Below, piece after piece: positions 44,204-53,001 of a stretch of 64,000 bases of DNA; position 1 is the stretch's first letter, and each line of letters opens with the position of its first letter. The position numbers and the translations under genes were made by a program. The DNA comes from Ancylothrix sp036704045 (GTDB taxonomy: Bacteria > Cyanobacteriota > Cyanobacteriia > Cyanobacteriales > Oscillatoriaceae), in contig DATNQM010000005.1 of the NCBI GenBank assembly GCA_036704045.1, positions 124,001 to 188,000 on the forward strand, given 5' to 3'. The notes beneath the pieces were generated by a model, which saw only the letters and a list, made by a program, of their open reading frames with translations, did no database searches and was not told the origin of the DNA.

Positions 44204-44908
44204 CTAACCTTTAAACTTTATCTTACCCTGGGCTAAATCCCTCAATTTTTGTCGATTTAGTAAAGTAATTTTTGAACCATTAATTTCAATAATAGACTCA
44301 TTTGCCAGCTTAGCAAAAACCCGTGAAAGAGTTTCTGGAATAGTACCTAAAAAAGCAGCAAGCTGAGTTTTTGTAATATCTAACTCAACCAAATCTGAAT
44401 CCTCGAAACCCTCACTTAAATAAAGCAAATAAGCCGCCAAACGCGCCGGGACTTCTTTTAAAGATAAATCTTCAATTAGCAGAGCAAAACGGCGTAAATG
44501 ACGGGCAAATACTGCAATAATTTCGATAGCCAAACTAGGAATTTTTTCCAGCAAATTTAAGAAAGAATTACGAGAAAAAAATAACACATCCGCAGGTTCC
44601 AAAGCAGCAGCAGAAGCCGGAAAAGGTTGGCCATCAAAAGCCGGTACTTCTGCAAAATGTTCACCTGCTGAAAAAATTTGTAAAATTTGTTCTTTCCCAT
44701 CTGGTGAACTTTTAAAAACCTTAACTCTTCCAGAAACCATAATAAAAAAACCAACATTAATATCACCTTCCCAAAAAAGCGTTTCTCCTTTGCCATAACT
44801 TTGCGCCTCGGCAATACTAGCAAGCGCTTCAAGCTGGCTGTTAGCTAAGCCTCTAAATAGAGAATTTTCGGCTAAAATTGGGGTAATTTCAGTGAGTTTG
44901 GGATTCAT
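44204..44908 (-). CDS. CRP/FNR-family regulator, DNR/HcpR-like
   Basis: 234 aa from ATG 44908 (the open frame reaches 44935). Cyclic-nucleotide-type beta barrel (about 20-130) with KGETLFWEGDINVGFFIMVSGRVKVFK, dimer helix, then winged helix with recognition helix TIPETLSRVFAKL. The E..SR pattern is that of FNR, which reads TTGAT. The protein contains no cysteine, so it cannot carry an FNR iron-sulfur cluster; a haem or other sensor as in DNR-type NO regulators is more likely. It is divergent from hcp, whose promoter carries a TTGAT-N4-GTCAA site. Confidence 0.87.
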   Translation of the reverse strand: MNPKLTEITPILAENSLFRGLANSQLEALASIAEAQSYGKGETLFWEGDINVGFFIMVSGRVKVFKSSPDGKEQILQIFSAGEHFAEVPAFDGQPFPASAAALEPADVLFFSRNSFLNLLEKIPSLAIEIIAVFARHLRRFALLIEDLSLKEVPARLAAYLLYLSEGFEDSDLVELDITKTQLAAFLGTIPETLSRVFAKLANESIIEINGSKITLLNRQKLRDLAQGKIKFKG

Positions 44909-44951
44909 TGTTAAAAACGCAAATAAACTTAACAAAAAAATGAGTGAAAAT

Positions 44952-44965
44952 TTGATTTAAGTCAA
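44952..44965. promoter_or_regulatory. FNR/DNR-type operator in the hcp promoter
   Basis: TTGATTTAAGTCAA, a near-perfect match to TTGAT-N4-ATCAA. Its centre lies about 42 bases before a TSS expected at 45000-45001 if TACAGT (44989-44994) is the -10 box, the spacing of class II FNR activation. Confidence 0.65.
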
Positions 44966-45028
44966 GGCGACGACAAAAGGGGCTGTCCTACAGTGAGGGT
45001 AACAAGAAAAGCAAAGGAAATTAACATC

Positions 45029-46669
45029 ATGTTTTGTAGCCAATGTGAACAAACCGCCAAAGACGACGCTTGCTTAGTCTCAGGCGCCTGTGGAAAAAGC
45101 CCCGAAGTCGATGCCTTACAAGATTTGCTTACATATACTTTACGAGGTTTAGGGCAAGTAGCGTTAGCGGCGCGTCGGTATGGCATTATCAACCCAAAAG
45201 TTGACTCTTTCACCGCAGAAGCACTTTTTTCTACCCTTACAAACGTCAATTTTGATGCAGAAAGATTTGTTGAATATATTAATCAATCTATTGAATTAAG
45301 AGAAACTTTAAAAACCCAACTTTTAACTCTTATTCCAGACATTACTTTTCCAGAAAAAGCAGCAAATTTTATTCCCGCCACTACCCTAGAAGCCTTAACA
45401 CAACAAGGTAGAGAAGTTGAGTTAGAATTCATTTCAACTTCTGGACAAAACGTTGATATTTTTTCGCTAAAACTTACAGTAATTTACGGTTTAAAAGGAA
45501 TTTCAGCCTATGCCTACCATGCCAAAGTTTTAGGACAAGAAAGCATAGAAGTTTATACGTTTTTCCACCAAGCTTTATCAGAACTAGATCGCAATGATTT
45601 AAGATTAGAAGATTGGGTTGCTTTGGCCTTAAAAGTTGGCGAAGTTAATTACAAAGCGATGCAGCTTTTGGATGCCGGAAATACAGAAACCTACGGCCAT
45701 CCTGTTCCTACTCCTGTACCTTTAAATGTCAGAAAAGGCAAAGCTATTTTAGTTTCTGGTCACGATCTTAAAGACTTAGAAGAATTGCTAAAACAAACCA
45801 TCGGCAAAGATATTGACATATACACGCATGGGGAAATGTTGCCGGCGCATGGTTATCCAAAATTAAAACAAAAATACCCCCATCTCTACGGTCATTATGG
45901 CAACGCTTGGCAAAATCAAACTACAGAATTTGCTGCTTTTCCGGGCCCCATTGTAATGACAACAAACTGTTTAATGCCACCTCGTGAAACCTATAAAAAT
46001 CGAGTGTTTACATTAGGGCCGGTGGGTTGGCCAGACATGATACATTTAGATAATCATGACTTTACTCCTGTCATAAATAAAGCCCTAGAAATGCCTGGTT
46101 TTACTAGCGATGAAACCCCACGTCAAGTATTAACTGGTTTTGCCCGCAATGCTGTCTTAGGTGTGGCACCAGAAGTTATCAAAGCAGTTAAAGAAGGAGA
46201 CATTCGCCACTTCTTTTTAATAGGTGGTTGTGATGGTGCAAAACCCACTCGTAATTACTACACAGAATTGGCAGAAAAAGTACCCGAAGATTGCATAATT
46301 TTAACTTTGGGTTGTGGTAAATTCCGCTTTTTTGATAAAGACTTGGGAGACATTCATGGTATCCCTCGCTTGCTGGATGTAGGACAATGTAATGATGCTT
46401 ATTCTGCGGTACAAATTGCCCTTGGTTTAGCTAATGCTTTTGAAGTTGGTGTTAATGACTTACCGTTGTCGATGATTCTTTCTTGGTATGAACAAAAGGC
46501 GGTTTCTGTGTTGCTAACTTTGCTTTATTTAGGAATTCAAAATATCCGCTTAGGCCCAACTTTACCGGCATTTATTACTCCTAATGTTTTTAAACTTCTC
46601 TCAGACAATTATGGTTTAAAAGCCATAACCACTCCTGATGCTGACTTAGCAGCTTGTTTATCTCACTAG
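45029..46669 (+). CDS. hcp: Hydroxylamine reductase / hybrid cluster protein
   Basis: 546 aa from ATG 45029 (the open frame extends to a GTG in the promoter). N-terminal cysteines C3, C6, C15, C21 (MFCSQCEQTAKDDACLVSGAC) bind the cubane cluster; later cysteines and histidines (IVMTTNCLMPP, LIGGCDGAKPT, LTLGCGKFRF) coordinate the hybrid cluster. In other bacteria Hcp removes nitric oxide or hydroxylamine under low oxygen. AAAGGA lies upstream of the ATG. The divergent regulator and the operator at 44952 suggest NO/anaerobic induction. A terminator hairpin follows. Confidence 0.95.
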   Translation: MFCSQCEQTAKDDACLVSGACGKSPEVDALQDLLTYTLRGLGQVALAARRYGIINPKVDSFTAEALFSTLTNVNFDAERFVEYINQSIELRETLKTQLLTLIPDITFPEKAANFIPATTLEALTQQGREVELEFISTSGQNVDIFSLKLTVIYGLKGISAYAYHAKVLGQESIEVYTFFHQALSELDRNDLRLEDWVALALKVGEVNYKAMQLLDAGNTETYGHPVPTPVPLNVRKGKAILVSGHDLKDLEELLKQTIGKDIDIYTHGEMLPAHGYPKLKQKYPHLYGHYGNAWQNQTTEFAAFPGPIVMTTNCLMPPRETYKNRVFTLGPVGWPDMIHLDNHDFTPVINKALEMPGFTSDETPRQVLTGFARNAVLGVAPEVIKAVKEGDIRHFFLIGGCDGAKPTRNYYTELAEKVPEDCIILTLGCGKFRFFDKDLGDIHGIPRLLDVGQCNDAYSAVQIALGLANAFEVGVNDLPLSMILSWYEQKAVSVLLTLLYLGIQNIRLGPTLPAFITPNVFKLLSDNYGLKAITTPDADLAACLSH

Positions 46670-46710
46670 AAGTTAATATCTTTTTTGAGTTTCTAAATCA
46701 CAACTTAATG

Positions 46711-46747
46711 CACAGAGGAGTATTAATAAATATCCTCTGTGTTTTTC
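46711..46747 (+). terminator. Rho-independent terminator of hcp
   Basis: Stem CACAGAGGA / TCCTCTGTG with an inner TATT/AATA extension, followed by TTTTTCTG. Confidence 0.85.
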
Positions 46748-46796
46748 TGTGCTAAAAATTAAGATATGCTAGAAGTGTTGTGGTTTGAAACCTGCT

Positions 46797-47240
46797 ATGA
46801 AACTCACTACTCGCGGACACTATAGTGTTAAAGCTTTGCTTGATTTAACTATGCAAAAAAATAAAGGGCCGGTTTCTGTTCGCGCGATTGCCAAAAGGCA
46901 AGAAATACCGGCACCTTATTTAGAAAAATTGTTAATTGAAATGCGGCGGGCCGGTTTGGTAAACTCCGTACGCGGTGCCCAGGGCGGTTATCAGCTTGCT
47001 AAAAAACCTAAGCATATTTCTTTAGGTCAAATTCTCGAAGCTGTGGGCGAAACAATTGACCCCTTACCTCGTCTTTCTGCTGATAGTGAACAGGCAGAAG
47101 ATTGGGTAACATTTACAGTTTGGAACCGGCTACATCAAAAAGTTAAAGAAGCACTTTATAGCATTTCTTTAGAAGATTTATATTTTGATGCTCGCAGTTG
47201 GCAAGCTGCCCAAGGCGAAGAAGCTAGTTTTGTGATATAA
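46797..47240 (+). CDS. Rrf2-family transcriptional regulator
   Basis: 147 aa from ATG 46797 (a TTG four codons earlier is in frame). Winged helix MKLTTRGHYSVKALLDL, LEKLLIEMRRAGLVNSVRGAQGGYQLA, then ISLGQILEAVGE. It has none of the three cysteines with which IscR holds a 2Fe-2S cluster, in line with the cluster-free form reported in cyanobacteria. Target genes are not evident; it sits between hcp and cobD with terminator and spacer on the hcp side. Confidence 0.85.
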   Translation: MKLTTRGHYSVKALLDLTMQKNKGPVSVRAIAKRQEIPAPYLEKLLIEMRRAGLVNSVRGAQGGYQLAKKPKHISLGQILEAVGETIDPLPRLSADSEQAEDWVTFTVWNRLHQKVKEALYSISLEDLYFDARSWQAAQGEEASFVI

Positions 47241-47285
47241 AATATTAAAACTCCTATATTAAAACTCTAACTAATTTTAGGAAAC

Positions 47286-48314
47286 GTGAGCCAAATTTTT
47301 CTCCAAAATCTGATTATTTTACCCCTTGCAGCAACTCTCGATTATTTGATAGGAGATCCTTGGGGATGGCCCCATCCTGTACGCGTTATGGGTTGGGTTA
47401 TTACAAACTACACACAGCTTATTTTTAAATTACCAATTTCAGAAAAAAATTCATTAATTCCAACTATCCACCGCCTCGCAGGTATAATTTTAGGAATTAG
47501 TTTAATTTTGGGTTCTGCTATTTGTGGTTGGGGCTTAATTTTTCTCACTAACCGGCTTTCTCCTTGGTTGGCATTTTGCCTCGAAGTTATAATTTTAGCC
47601 AGTTGTTTTGCCGGTAGAAGTTTACGAAATGCTGCTGAAGAAGTTTTACAACCACTTCAAAATCAAGACATCATTCAATCTCGCCAAAAATTAAGCAATT
47701 ATGTAGGAAGAGATACAGACAACTTATCAGAAACAGAAATTCTCCGCGCCGTATTAGAAACTGTTACAGAAAATGCGGTAGATGGCGTTCTTGCACCCCT
47801 ATTTTATGCCATCCTTGGCAGCTTTGCTGGTGGGGCCGGTGCCCTTAGTTTTGCCCTAGCCTACAAAGCCGCCAGCACCCTCGATTCTATGGTTGGTTAC
47901 AAAACTGAACCCTACAAAAATATAGGCTGGTTTAGCGCAAAATTGGAAGATATTATTACCTGGTTTCCCTGCCGGTTAGCAGTTCTCACCCTTGGCTTAA
48001 TTTCTGGAAAAATTGCCCATGTTTGGCAAATTTGTCAACGCGATGCCATCAAAGATCCTAGCCCTAATTCAGGTTGGAGTGAAGGCGCCTATGCTGCAAT
48101 TTTAGACGTACAAGTGGGGGGCATTAATTATTACAAAGGTCAAATTAAAGAAAAACCCCTTTTAGGTGACGCACTTTCTCCCATCACCCCAGCTACAATT
48201 CAACAAGCTTTACAACTAACTCGTCATTGTTTTTTGCTGTGGTTAACTATTAGCCTAATTTTGCAAATTTTGATAACCTATCAACCCTTTATTTTAAATC
48301 AAATTTCCTCTTAA
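47286..48314 (+). CDS. cobD: Adenosylcobinamide-phosphate synthase (CobD/CbiB)
   Basis: 342 aa, GTG start with AGGA four bases upstream. Signature LDYLIGDPWGWPHPVRVMGW and several membrane segments. The enzyme attaches aminopropanol(-phosphate) to adenosylcobyric acid in cobalamin or pseudocobalamin synthesis at the membrane. No other cobalamin genes or B12 riboswitch lie nearby. It ends 154 bp before pyrR. Confidence 0.93.
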   Translation: MSQIFLQNLIILPLAATLDYLIGDPWGWPHPVRVMGWVITNYTQLIFKLPISEKNSLIPTIHRLAGIILGISLILGSAICGWGLIFLTNRLSPWLAFCLEVIILASCFAGRSLRNAAEEVLQPLQNQDIIQSRQKLSNYVGRDTDNLSETEILRAVLETVTENAVDGVLAPLFYAILGSFAGGAGALSFALAYKAASTLDSMVGYKTEPYKNIGWFSAKLEDIITWFPCRLAVLTLGLISGKIAHVWQICQRDAIKDPSPNSGWSEGAYAAILDVQVGGINYYKGQIKEKPLLGDALSPITPATIQQALQLTRHCFLLWLTISLILQILITYQPFILNQISS

Positions 48315-48467
48315 ATATAAAATATAATTTCATTAACCCTAATAAACCATCCCCTACGCCGGCAACCAGCCCCCCAACTCCGATAAAATACAAAAATCCG
48401 AAAAAAAAACTACCCACAAACAACAAATTGCTGCATACTAAATAATAATCAAAACCCCCATTTAATC

Positions 48468-49007
48468 ATGTCCCTAGAAATCGTAGAAATCTTAACAGAA
48501 GAAGAATTTCGCCGTACCCTCACCCGTATGGCATCCCAGATCATCGAAAAAGTGAGAGACTTATCAAAACTTGTACTCCTAGGAATTTACACACGCGGAG
48601 TACCCCTTGCAAACCAGCTTGCCCAACAAATACAAACCCTTGAACAAATAGAAGTCTCCGTTGGCGCTTTAGATATCACCTTTTACCGTGATGATCTTGA
48701 CCAAATAGGCATGAGAACACCGGCAAAAACAGATATTCCCTTTGACTTAGCCGGCAAAACTGTAGTATTAATTGATGATGTCATATATAAAGGCCGCACC
48801 GTCCGCGCCGCCCTCAATGCCGTCCACGAATACGGAAGACCAGAAGCAATTTATTTAGCTGTTCTCGTAGATAGAGGACACCGAGAATTACCCATTCATC
48901 CAGACTTCACCGGCAAAAAACTTCCCACCGCCAAAGAAGAACAAGTCAAAGTTTTTTTACAAGAACTAGATGGACGCGACGCCGTACAATTAATTAGGGC
49001 TAATTAG
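48468..49007 (+). CDS. pyrR: PyrR: uracil phosphoribosyltransferase / pyrimidine regulator
   Basis: 179 aa, phosphoribosyltransferase fold with the PRPP loop VVLIDDVIYKGRTVRAAL and the PyrR features YTRGVPLA and TFYRDDL. In Gram-positives PyrR binds pyr mRNA; in cyanobacteria the regulatory role is less clear and it may act mainly in uracil salvage. No pyr operon follows; the next gene is fni, 48 bp later, with an inverted repeat bridging stop and start. Confidence 0.93.
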   Translation: MSLEIVEILTEEEFRRTLTRMASQIIEKVRDLSKLVLLGIYTRGVPLANQLAQQIQTLEQIEVSVGALDITFYRDDLDQIGMRTPAKTDIPFDLAGKTVVLIDDVIYKGRTVRAALNAVHEYGRPEAIYLAVLVDRGHRELPIHPDFTGKKLPTAKEEQVKVFLQELDGRDAVQLIRAN

Positions 49008-49060
49008 TCATTTGTCCCTAGCCAATACAAATTAACAACAAAAAACTAAGAACAAATGAC
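49007..49060. repeat. Inverted repeat spanning pyrR stop and fni start
   Basis: GTCATTTGT (49007-49015) and ACAAATGAC (49052-49060). The right arm contains the fni ATG (49056), so a transcript hairpin would cover that start codon. Same element family as at 29812-29960. Confidence 0.65.
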
Positions 49061-50114
49061 AAACCAAATGAACCAGCCAATAAATGCCCCAGAAACCCAA
49101 AACCGCAAAGCAGAACACCTGCGAATTTGTATCGAAGAAAACGTACAATTTAAAGACATCACCACCGGCCTAGAAAAATACCGTTTCACCCACACTTGTT
49201 TACCCGAAATTAACCGCAGCGAAATAGACATTACCACTCAATTTTTCAACAAAAAACTTAACGCCCCTCTCCTTATTTCCTCCATGACCGGCGGTACAGA
49301 CTACGCCAAAACCATCAACTACCGGCTGGCCGAAGTTGCCCAACACTATAAAATTGCAATGGGTGTAGGTTCCCAACGCGTCGCCATCGAAAACCCGACT
49401 GTTGAAAACACCTTTGATGTTAGAAAAATTGCCCCCGATATATTGCTTTTTGCCAACCTAGGGGCTGTGCAACTTAACTACACCTACGGCCTTGAACAAT
49501 GCCGCAGAGTAGTAGATAGCCTCCAAGCTGATGCCTTAATTTTACATATTAACCCCCTCCAAGAATCTGTCCAAACCAACGGCGATACAAATTTTCGCGG
49601 GTTACTTGACAAAATTAGCAAAATATGCTTTTCCCTAGAAGTGCCGGTCATAGCCAAAGAAGTTGGAAACGGCATCTCCCCCGCAATGGCCCAAAAGCTA
49701 ATAGAAGCAGGAATCAGCGCCATCGACGTTGCCGGTGCCGGTGGCACATCGTGGGCCAAAGTCGAAGGAGAACGGGCCCAAGACCCCAAACAAAGACGCC
49801 TAGGACAAACCTTTACAGACTGGGGAATACCCACCGCCGAATGTATCACCGGCATCCGAAGCCATCACCCAAACATCCCCCTCATCGCCTCTGGTGGCCT
49901 CAAAAACGGCTTAGACATCGCCAAATCTATAGCATTGGGCGCAGACCTAGCCGGCATGGCCTGGGCCTTTTTGCAAGCCGCCGCCGAATCCCCAGAAGCC
50001 TTACACACACTCACAGAAATACTATTTGCAGAAATTACAACAGTGCTATTTTGCACCGGCACCACAAATCTTGACACACTCAAACACGCAAACGCTCTAC
50101 AACGATTAGCATAG
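49056..50114 (+). CDS. fni: Type 2 isopentenyl-diphosphate isomerase
   Basis: 352 aa, FMN-dependent TIM barrel. Start region RKAEHLRICIEENVQFKD, then PLLISSMTGGTDYAKTINY, MGVGSQRVAIENP, LHINPLQESVQTNGD, VIAKEVGNGISPAMA and GLKNGLDIAKSIALGADLAGMA are diagnostic. It interconverts IPP and DMAPP in isoprenoid synthesis (carotenoids, chlorophyll tail, quinones). A second in-frame ATG lies at residue 5. It follows pyrR closely and may share its transcript. Confidence 0.95.
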   Translation: MTNQMNQPINAPETQNRKAEHLRICIEENVQFKDITTGLEKYRFTHTCLPEINRSEIDITTQFFNKKLNAPLLISSMTGGTDYAKTINYRLAEVAQHYKIAMGVGSQRVAIENPTVENTFDVRKIAPDILLFANLGAVQLNYTYGLEQCRRVVDSLQADALILHINPLQESVQTNGDTNFRGLLDKISKICFSLEVPVIAKEVGNGISPAMAQKLIEAGISAIDVAGAGGTSWAKVEGERAQDPKQRRLGQTFTDWGIPTAECITGIRSHHPNIPLIASGGLKNGLDIAKSIALGADLAGMAWAFLQAAAESPEALHTLTEILFAEITTVLFCTGTTNLDTLKHANALQRLA

Positions 50115-50292
50115 AAGAGAATAGGGAATCAACAATCCTTCTGTAAAAAACAACTTAACTAGCACTTAGGCAAAAACTCTCTATAAAGTTTAGTAGACAT
50201 AAACAGCCTCTAGTTAAACCTAAACCTAAGCATTCTGTCTAAGCCCTATTGATATAAAAAAATACAACCACCTTTTCCCCAACCCCCAACCC

Positions 50293-52101
50293 ATGCGAGA
50301 TTTTCTTAAATATACATTTGCTACCTTAGTTGGCAACCTCCTCGGACTAATTTTAATATCAACTTTCGGAATTGGCGGCTTAATTTTTCTCGCTTTTAGC
50401 AGCGCCAACCGCGAAGAACCAGGCCCAAGAGTTGAAAATAAATCAGTCTTAGTTTTTGATTTATCTGCAAATATAACTGATAGCCGTCCCACCTCCAGCA
50501 CCGGCGAAGCAATTCAACAAGCCCTAGCCGACGAAGAAAACGACTCCCTAACATTAAGAAGCGTTTTAGAAAGCATAGATCGCGCCACCAAAGACAACAG
50601 AATTACCGCCCTATTTTTACAAGGAACCACCCTCGGAAACTCCAACGGTTTCGCCACCTTAAGAGAAGTCAGAGAAGCCCTAGAACGCTTTAGAAAAAGC
50701 GGCAAACCAATCTATGCTTATGATGAAGACTGGTCAGAAGGAGAATACTATCTCGCCTCAGTAGCCAACACAATTTATATCAACCCCCTGGGCGCCTTAG
50801 AACTCAACGGATTTAGTACCCAAACCACATTTTTTGCCGGTGCCCTAGAAAAATTTGGTATAGGAGTCCAAGTAGTTCGCGTCGGCAAATATAAATCCGC
50901 CGTCGAACCCTTTGAACGCACACAAATGAGCCCTGAAAATAGACAACAAACCCAAAAACTATTAAACGATCTTTGGGGAGAATATCGCACCACCACCGGC
51001 AAATATCGACAAATCACACCCCAACAACTTCAACAAATTGCCGACAGCCAAGGCGTCTTTATGCCCAAAGATGCCCAAAAACGTAAACTCGTTGACAAAA
51101 TAGCCTACTTTGATGAACTTGTTACCGAACTAAAAAAAATCAGCGACAAAGAAGAAGACTCCCAAAACTTCCGACAAATAGCCCTTAGTACCTATGCCAA
51201 AATTGGCGAAAACAAACAAATTTCTGCCAGCAGTTCTAACCGCATCGCCGTCATTTATGCCGAAGGCGAAATAGTTGATGGACAAGGAAGTTTGCGCCAA
51301 GTAGGCGGCGACCGGCTAGCCAAACAATTGCGGCGGTTAAGATTAGATAAAGACATCAAAGCCGTTGTTTTACGCGTTAACAGTCCGGGCGGAAGCGCCA
51401 CCGCATCCGAAGTCATTCAAAGAGAAGTAAAACTCACTCGTAAAGTCAAACCCGTTGTCGTTTCAATGGGAAATCTTGCCGCCTCTGGGGGTTATTGGAT
51501 CTCCACCGATGCCGACCGAATTTTTGCCGAACCCAATACAATCACCGGCAGCATAGGAGTCTTTGGCCTATTACCAAATATCCAAAAAGTTGCTAATAAT
51601 AACGGCATTACTTGGGATGTTGTAAAAACCGGCCGGTATGCAGACTCTCAAAGCACAATTCGTCCCAAAACTGAACAAGAACTTGCCGTTTATCGTCAAG
51701 TCGTTGAAGAAATTTATGATCAATTTCTCACAAAAGTAGCCGAATCTCGAAAGCTATCAAAACAAAACGTTGCCCAAATTGCCCAAGGCCGAGTTTGGTC
51801 AGGTTTAGAAGCAAAAAAACTCGGCTTAGTTGATCAAATTGGCGGCATCCAAGACGCTATTACCGCAGCAGCCAAAATCGCTAAATTGGAAAAATGGGAA
51901 ATTGACGAATACCCTAAAAACCGAAGTTTAGAAGAGAGAATTCTTGAAAAAATCATCGGCGTAAAAGAAACAACCCCAACCCGTCCAGACATGATTACTG
52001 CCGAGTGGGAAAAATTCCAAAAAGAAATTCAAGTCTTCACCTTTTTAAACGATCCTAAAGGCGTTTATGCCCGTTTACCGTTTAATTTCCGCATCGAATA
52101 A
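50293..52101 (+). CDS. sppA: Signal peptide peptidase SppA (67-kDa type)
   Basis: 602 aa. One N-terminal membrane anchor (FATLVGNLLGLILISTFGIGGLIFLAF split by charged ends, about 10-36). Two ClpP-like halves: the first carries the catalytic lysine in GKYKSAVEPFERTQM (about 199-201), the second the serine S398 in NLAASGGYWIS. It degrades released signal peptides or thylakoid membrane proteins; in Synechocystis SppA paralogues take part in light acclimation. A CGGGCAG/CTGCCCG hairpin (52107-52127) lies between it and the convergent SufR-like gene. Confidence 0.93.
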   Translation: MRDFLKYTFATLVGNLLGLILISTFGIGGLIFLAFSSANREEPGPRVENKSVLVFDLSANITDSRPTSSTGEAIQQALADEENDSLTLRSVLESIDRATKDNRITALFLQGTTLGNSNGFATLREVREALERFRKSGKPIYAYDEDWSEGEYYLASVANTIYINPLGALELNGFSTQTTFFAGALEKFGIGVQVVRVGKYKSAVEPFERTQMSPENRQQTQKLLNDLWGEYRTTTGKYRQITPQQLQQIADSQGVFMPKDAQKRKLVDKIAYFDELVTELKKISDKEEDSQNFRQIALSTYAKIGENKQISASSSNRIAVIYAEGEIVDGQGSLRQVGGDRLAKQLRRLRLDKDIKAVVLRVNSPGGSATASEVIQREVKLTRKVKPVVVSMGNLAASGGYWISTDADRIFAEPNTITGSIGVFGLLPNIQKVANNNGITWDVVKTGRYADSQSTIRPKTEQELAVYRQVVEEIYDQFLTKVAESRKLSKQNVAQIAQGRVWSGLEAKKLGLVDQIGGIQDAITAAAKIAKLEKWEIDEYPKNRSLEERILEKIIGVKETTPTRPDMITAEWEKFQKEIQVFTFLNDPKGVYARLPFNFRIE

Positions 52102-52106
52102 ACCTA

Positions 52107-52127
52107 CGGGCAGTACAACCCTGCCCG
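52107..52127. terminator. Short hairpin between convergent sppA and SufR-like gene
   Basis: CGGGCAG / CTGCCCG with a seven-base loop; no T run, so only a weak terminator candidate. Confidence 0.4.
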
Positions 52128-52144
52128 CCTAAAACTAATAACCA

Positions 52145-52777
52145 TTAACCCATTACCCGATATGCACACCGGCGATCACCGTCCATAAGATGTTCTACTC
52201 TTTCCACAGAAACCGCCGGCCCTAATAAAGTTTTAAAAACCTCCAACTCAGACCGGCATAACAAATTACAACTCTTTGCCGCAGAAGTAATAGGACAATG
52301 ATTTTCTATCAAAAGCATACTGCCTTCTGGTAACTCCATCACCTCCGCCATATAGCCTTCTTGATTGCGAAATTGTGCCAGCGCCATCACTTTTTCACGC
52401 CAATTTGTAATATTTTCTAAGCGCCAAGAATAATTTTGAATTTGTCTTAAAGTCCTCTCTGCAAGTAACTTTTCCAAACCAGTCTCACCAAAAACCACCT
52501 CCACCCCACGCAACAAATCCACCATCAACTCCCCATGAGAATCAGGGAAAAAATGGCGACTCTCTTCAGTCAATTGCCACAACTTCACCGGCCTACCATA
52601 ACGTCTCCGTTCCTCCTCATACGTCACCCATCGTTCGGCCTGTAATATTTGTAAATGCTGACGAATAGCCATCGGTGTCACCTCTAACTGTTCTGCCAGC
52701 GCCGTCGCCGTTTGCGAACCTTGCATTTTCAATATATGTAAAATTTGACTTTTTGCCTTTTGCTTATCGTCTATCAT
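52145..52777 (-). CDS. SufR-like transcriptional regulator
   Basis: 210 aa. N-terminal helix-turn-helix (TATALAEQLEVTPMAIRQHLQIL, with a YEEERRRYGRPVKLWQLT wing) and a C-terminal sensor with cysteines C161, C170, C174 and C204 (ENHCP, SCNLLC, RRCAYRV). This pattern resembles SufR, the iron-sulfur-cluster-sensing repressor of sufBCDS. No suf genes are in the window, so it may be a paralogue or an unlinked sufR. It is convergent with sppA. Confidence 0.75.
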   Translation of the reverse strand: MIDDKQKAKSQILHILKMQGSQTATALAEQLEVTPMAIRQHLQILQAERWVTYEEERRRYGRPVKLWQLTEESRHFFPDSHGELMVDLLRGVEVVFGETGLEKLLAERTLRQIQNYSWRLENITNWREKVMALAQFRNQEGYMAEVMELPEGSMLLIENHCPITSAAKSCNLLCRSELEVFKTLLGPAVSVERVEHLMDGDRRCAYRVMG

Positions 52778-52954
52778 TTTTTTTTAATCAACCCATTTTC
52801 TTTAACCATAGCTTGCCCCAAAATCTTTTAAAAGTATAGTTTATTAAAAACAAACAAAAATTCCTAGACACAACCAAGGATAAAAAGTAATTAACATTTT
52901 AAAATTTTTAGAATTAACTTGTCTGTATCTCTTAGCGACAGGCTGCATAAAAAA

Positions 52955-52998
52955 AGCCGGTTTAAAAAGTCAATTTCTTGAAAAAACCGGCCCTTTTT
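52955..52998 (-). terminator. Hairpin terminator of the GDYXXLXY/DUF2157 pair
   Basis: GCCGGTTT / AAACCGGC stem with T-rich flanks on both sides, directly after the stop at 53002 (minus strand). Confidence 0.75.
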
Positions 52999-53001
52999 AT
53001 C

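Noticed and set aside
49625..50074. 149-aa open frame inside fni
   Set aside because: Arg/His-rich shadow frame of a clear type 2 IPP isomerase.
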